Source of the DNA: Anaerolineaceae bacterium
Lineage (GTDB): Bacteria; Chloroflexota; Anaerolineae; JAAYZQ01
Length of the DNA stretch: 7,949 nt
Direction of reading: 5' to 3'
NCBI GenBank assembly: GCA_012514775.1
Contig: JAAYZQ010000622.1
Span: forward strand, 1-7,949
In this document: piece after piece, positions 5,280 through 7,949 of the stretch
How the letters are laid out: each line of letters opens with the position of its first letter
Position numbering within the stretch: the first letter of the stretch is position 1
The notes under the pieces: generated by a model
What the model was told of the DNA's origin: nothing
Databases searched by the model: none
What the model saw: only the letters and a program-made list of their open reading frames with translations
Position numbers and translations under genes: made by a program

Positions 5280-5858
5280 TCACCGGCCGGTCCCCTGCCT
5301 CTCATTGCCGCCCAGGGCCTGGCGCAGCTTTTGCATTGCCAGGCGGATGCGGGTCTTGACCGTACCCAGGGGAAGATCGAGCGCCGCGGCGATCTGGCTC
5401 TGGCTCAGCCCCTGGAAATAGGCCAGGGCCAGCACCTGCTTCTGATCCTCGGGCAAGGCGGCCAGGGCCTGGTGCACCTGCTGGCGCTCCAGGGCCAGGG
5501 CGACGCTTTGCTCCGGGCCGGCGGCTTGCCCGGCTTCCGGGGGCGCTTCGGCCCAGGCGCCCGGCGCAGCCGGGCGGGCCTTGTCGCGGCGCAGTTGGTC
5601 GATGGCCCGGTGGCGGGTGATCCCCGTCAGCCAGGTGGACACCTGGCCCCGGTCCCTGCGATACTGGCCAGCCCGCTGCCATACCCGCAAAAAGACGTCC
5701 TGGGTGATCTCCTCGGCCGTGGCACGGTCACCGACCGAGTTGAGGGCGAGGCCAAAGACCAGGCGACCGTACCGATCGTAGAGGGCACTCAACGCTTCTG
5801 TGCGCGCGTGCATGATGAGCCCGATGAGGGTTTCGTCGTCCAGTGTGGTGTAATCCAC
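5280..5858 (-). CDS. ECF RNA polymerase sigma factor (SigK/RpoE-like)
   Basis: This is an extracytoplasmic-function sigma factor of 192 residues. Region 2 runs from DDETLIGLIMHARTEALSAL through TAEEITQDVFLRVWQRAGQY to VSTWLTGITRHRAIDQLRRD. A Pro/Ala/Glu-rich linker follows, then region 4: ALPEDQKQVLALAYFQGLSQ, and SQIAAALDLPLGTVKTRIRL as the DNA-binding helix-turn-helix. I chose GTG 5858 because GAGG lies 6 nt upstream and it gives the usual ECF length. An in-frame ATG at 5912 has no spaced Shine-Dalgarno, and translation from there would add low-complexity residues; the frame stays open beyond 5990. The RskA-type anti-sigma gene follows directly, so the pair is likely co-regulated. The regulon cannot be told from this window. 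Confidence 0.95.
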   Translation of the reverse strand: MDYTTLDDETLIGLIMHARTEALSALYDRYGRLVFGLALNSVGDRATAEEITQDVFLRVWQRAGQYRRDRGQVSTWLTGITRHRAIDQLRRDKARPAAPGAWAEAPPEAGQAAGPEQSVALALERQQVHQALAALPEDQKQVLALAYFQGLSQSQIAAALDLPLGTVKTRIRLAMQKLRQALGGNERQGTGR

Positions 5859-5934
5859 CCGGTTCCTCGTCCTGGCCGCCCGAGGCAATCTCCCCGGGCA
5901 GCGGTCATCCATCCTCAACCAGACCTGGCATTCT

Positions 5935-5963
5935 ATCCTACCACGAGCGGCCTGTCTCCGCAA
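5935..5963 (-). promoter_or_regulatory. Candidate promoter of the sigma/anti-sigma operon
   Basis: TTGCGG (5958-5963) and TAGGAT (5935-5940) on the minus strand are 17 bp apart, placing the start near 5928, about 70 nt before GTG 5858. The match is moderate (3 of 6 and 4 of 6). I found no clear ECF-type GGAAC/CGTC promoter, so autoregulation is not supported by what I can see. Confidence 0.3.
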
Positions 5964-6009
5964 ATTGCCGCCCGCGCTGCGTAGCCACAAGGGCCAACCC
6001 TGGTGGGCC

Positions 6010-6027
6010 GGGAATCTGGCGATTCCC
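6010..6027. promoter_or_regulatory. 18-bp dyad GGGAATC-N4-GATTCCC
   Basis: A perfect 7-bp inverted repeat with a 4-bp spacer lies about 47 bp upstream of the sigma promoter -35 box and downstream of the methyltransferase stem-loop. It could be an operator for a dimeric regulator or a short RNA hairpin. No function is established. Confidence 0.35.
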
Positions 6028-6097
6028 CCCGAGCATTCCAGAGAGCGGCCGGCCTGGCAACCCTGATCGCAATGCCCGATTGACAGGCATATGCGAA

Positions 6098-6124
6098 GGC
6101 CGGCAGCCTTGTGGGCTGCCGGCC
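6098..6124 (-). terminator. GC-rich stem-loop after the methyltransferase gene
   Basis: GGCCGGCAGCC at 6098-6108 and GGCTGCCGGCC at 6114-6124 form a perfect 11-bp stem around a 5-nt loop, 84 nt past the methyltransferase stop. No T-run follows on the minus strand, so the call is by position and stability: it is either a U-tail-less terminator or a 3'-end stabiliser. Its core GGCAGCC-N5-GGCTGCC is shared with the stem-loop at 928-960. Confidence 0.5.
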
Positions 6125-6208
6125 CGCGTAATGGACTGGTTGTGCGCCTGCCTGCCGGTTCGGGGACCTATCCGCGAGCCCCCTCCTCCGCCGGCGGCGC
6201 CGGCGACG

Positions 6209-7651
6209 CTACGCCTGGCGGCGTTTCAGGATGCCGGCGATGACCTCTTCCGCTGCCTGGGGCAGGGCAGGTACCTCGTGCTGTTCCAGGATCTGGCGGG
6301 CCCGTTCGTTGGCGCGGGTGGCCATGTCCTTCTGCCCCTTGCTTACCCAGGCGTCGTAGCGCAGCCGGTCGATCATGCGCGGCCGCCACTGGGCCCACTT
6401 CCAGTTGTCCAGGGTGTGGTTGTCGGCCAGGAAGCCGCCGCCCGGCCGGGCGTTGTGGATGGCCTCGCGGGCCAGCGTGCGCTCGCTGACCTCGATGCCC
6501 CCCATCACGAACCCGACGTCGCGGATGATCTCGTCGGCGATGACCAGCATTTCGGCCGAGGAGGTGGAGCCGTATTCGATATAGCCCACGTCGTGGTTCA
6601 GGTTGCTGCGGCACAAGAAGGCGGTCATGATGGTTACCGTGGCCTCGATGCCGGCCTGGGTATCCACGACCTTGCTGTCGCTGGCACCCCCCACGCCCCA
6701 CACCGGCAGGCCGTAGCTGCGGCCCAGCTCGGTGCAGGCGGCCATGCCCAGCGGCCACTCGGGGGCGCCGTAGCTGACGATGGCCGACTTCATGTCCAGG
6801 GCGGCGGTGTTCATGCCGTACAGGAACGCGCTCCCCGGGCGCACCAGTTGCGTGAGGACCAGCCCGACCAGGCATTCGGCGTTCCCCAGGGCCAGGGCTC
6901 CGGCCAGCGTGATAGGCCCGCCGCCCCCCGTGTTGGGCGAGGGAGGATAGGTGACGGGGATGCCCTTCTCCGCGCAAAACAGCAGCTTGTCCACCGACTC
7001 GTCGTTGTAGAGGAGCGGCGAGATGGGCTCGGCGTAGAGCAGGAGGAAGGGCTTTTCCCGCAGGGCCGTCTCGCTGCCGGCCACGGCGCAGGCAATGTCA
7101 TAGATGTCCTGCATATCTTCCCGCTCCCGGGCGGTATAGACGTTGGGCTTGGCCGAGCCCCGGATCATGGCGATAAAGCTGTGAAGGTAGTGATCCATGG
7201 TCGCCACGTCAAAGGGCGTCGCCATCGACATGACAAAATCCATGCCCTCCAGCCCGTCGCAGACGTGGGCCATGCGCCGGACGTCCTCCAGGACGGCCTG
7301 GCGGCGCTTGCCGGTCTCCAGGTCCAGCGTGAAGGGGCAGTCCGAACCCGGCCCGAAAAAGACGTTGCCTTCTTCCAGGGGCATGGTCAGGTGGCCCAAC
7401 CGGTCGTGCATGGGGATGCGCGAGGGGGCCGAGCCGATGGCGCCCATGACCACGTGCTCCGGGATCTTTAGCCTGCCCTCCGACTCCCAGGCTCCGGCCT
7501 CCAGGAGGAGCTCCCGGCCCTTTTCGTTCTTCATCACAATGCCGGTGCGCGACAGAATGTCCAGGCTGGCACTGTGGATGGCCTGAAGCTGTTCGTCCGA
7601 GAGGACGCGGATGCTGGGGTGCAGCGTCTCGATCTGTATTTGCTGTGTCAC
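6209..7651 (-). CDS. MttB-family corrinoid-dependent methyltransferase, non-pyrrolysine type
   Basis: This 480-residue member of the trimethylamine methyltransferase superfamily (COG5598) should move a methyl group from a methylated amine or betaine-like substrate to the cobalt of its partner corrinoid protein. Recognisable segments are the N-terminal HPSIRVLSDEQLQAIHSASL, NTGGGGPITLAGALALGNAE at 240-259, VWGVGGASDSKVVDTQAG at 317-334, and GYIEYGSTSSAEMLVIADEI at 356-375. Length is full, and no amber codon interrupts the frame, unlike pyrrolysine-containing archaeal MttB. This places it with the broader non-Pyl group that includes the glycine betaine methyltransferase MtgB. GTG 7651 is preceded by GGAG at 8 nt. 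The corrinoid protein gene ends 29 bp upstream, so the two form an operon. The natural stop is TAG. The methyl donor cannot be told from sequence alone. Confidence 0.92.
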   Translation of the reverse strand: MTQQIQIETLHPSIRVLSDEQLQAIHSASLDILSRTGIVMKNEKGRELLLEAGAWESEGRLKIPEHVVMGAIGSAPSRIPMHDRLGHLTMPLEEGNVFFGPGSDCPFTLDLETGKRRQAVLEDVRRMAHVCDGLEGMDFVMSMATPFDVATMDHYLHSFIAMIRGSAKPNVYTAREREDMQDIYDIACAVAGSETALREKPFLLLYAEPISPLLYNDESVDKLLFCAEKGIPVTYPPSPNTGGGGPITLAGALALGNAECLVGLVLTQLVRPGSAFLYGMNTAALDMKSAIVSYGAPEWPLGMAACTELGRSYGLPVWGVGGASDSKVVDTQAGIEATVTIMTAFLCRSNLNHDVGYIEYGSTSSAEMLVIADEIIRDVGFVMGGIEVSERTLAREAIHNARPGGGFLADNHTLDNWKWAQWRPRMIDRLRYDAWVSKGQKDMATRANERARQILEQHEVPALPQAAEEVIAGILKRRQA

Positions 7652-7680
7652 GGCAAGGTCTCCTTATCCTATCGCAGCCG

Positions 7681-7949
7681 TCAGGCGGCCATGGCCCGGG
7701 CGACGTCCACGGCACTGGCGGCGTCGGGGGCGTAGGCGTCGGCTCCGATCTCCTTGGCAAAGGCCTCCGTCACCGGCGCCCCGCCAACCATGATCTTGAC
7801 CTGCTCCCGCAGGCCCGCCTCTACCAACGCCTCCACCGTGGCGCGCATCTGCACCATCGTCGTCGTCAGCAGGGCGCTCATGCCCACCATCGACGGCTTG
7901 TGCTCCCGCACCGCCGCCACAAAGGCCGCCGGCTCCACGTCCGTCCCCA
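7681..7949 (-). CDS. Corrinoid (B12-binding) methyltransferase protein, 5' end beyond window
   Basis: The last 88 residues of a MttC/MtbC-like corrinoid protein are visible, running from GTDVEPAAFVAAVREHKPSM to VDVARAMAA and TGA at 7681-7683. GMSALLTTTM and IMVGGAPVTEAFAKEIGADA match the cobalamin-binding Rossmann domain: the S/T-rich loop and the GG turn that enclose the nucleotide tail. The cobalt-ligand DxHxxG motif and the helical cap would lie to the right of the window. This protein carries the methyl group between the adjacent MttB-family enzyme and a second methyltransferase, probably to tetrahydrofolate. The GTG at 7938 is internal: the frame is open to the edge, and the preceding G-T-D is typical of the domain. 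Confidence 0.93.
   Translation of the reverse strand, partial: GTDVEPAAFVAAVREHKPSMVGMSALLTTTMVQMRATVEALVEAGLREQVKIMVGGAPVTEAFAKEIGADAYAPDAASAVDVARAMAA

Noticed and set aside
4245..5984. Long plus-strand frame of about 579 codons
   Set aside because: Antisense to the anti-sigma and sigma genes, both of which have clear domains, and it has no family signature of its own.
6209..6211. TAG at the end of the methyltransferase as a pyrrolysine codon
   Set aside because: The protein is already full length at this stop, and the frame beyond it encodes Arg/Gly-rich low-complexity sequence; known Pyl sites are internal.
5843..7471. Long plus-strand frame of about 542 codons
   Set aside because: Antisense to the methyltransferase and sigma genes, with no motif; a compositional artefact.

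Overview
The window looks like a high-GC bacterial chromosome segment, most likely from the Chloroflexota. That is an inference from gene content: a sugar-binding lipoprotein with a Glu/Thr/Pro linker, a stand-alone degenerate receiver protein, a LysW-like zinc ribbon, an ECF sigma/RskA pair, and a non-pyrrolysine MttB-family methyltransferase with its corrinoid protein. No rRNA, tRNA, CRISPR array or insertion sequence was seen. Almost all genes lie on the minus strand; only the LysW-like gene is on the plus strand.

Right to left, in the direction of minus-strand transcription. (1) 7949-6209: the 3' end of a corrinoid protein gene and a complete MttB-family methyltransferase, 29 bp apart, followed by a GC-rich stem-loop (6098-6124). 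(2) 5963-4212: a candidate promoter, an ECF sigma factor (GTG start at 5858), its RskA-type membrane anti-sigma factor, and a probable small membrane ORF whose 3' end runs antisense into the LysW-like gene. (3) 4103-4369, plus strand: a 65-residue LysW-like protein ending in eleven glutamates, with a textbook intrinsic terminator. (4) 3954-2947: a promoter with a phased heptamer array, a degenerate receiver protein and a SlyD-like FKBP prolyl isomerase. (5) 2858-1: a second promoter with the same heptamer array in the same geometry, a long structured leader of about 250 nt, a sugar-binding lipoprotein, a perfect stem-loop, and an MalF/AglF-type permease that runs off the left edge.

The most interesting signal is the pair of matching promoters at 2780-2858 and 3887-3954. 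Each has TGGACA, a 17-bp spacer and TATNCT. The -35 box overlaps the first of 4 or 5 heptamers whose starts are spaced 10, 13 and 12 bp apart (plus 11 in the longer copy). This suggests one regulator controls both the sugar transporter and the receiver/FKBP operon. The regulator gene is not visible here.

Intergenic stretches above 300 bp. 2520-2946 holds the transporter promoter, heptamer array and leader; beyond the array (2859-2946) I see only a perfect tandem 8-bp repeat, GTGCCAGG twice at 2905-2920, and no clear terminator for the FKBP gene. 5859-6208 holds the sigma promoter, an 18-bp dyad, the 6098-6124 stem-loop, and a small GCCGGC hairpin (6190-6204) just after the methyltransferase stop.
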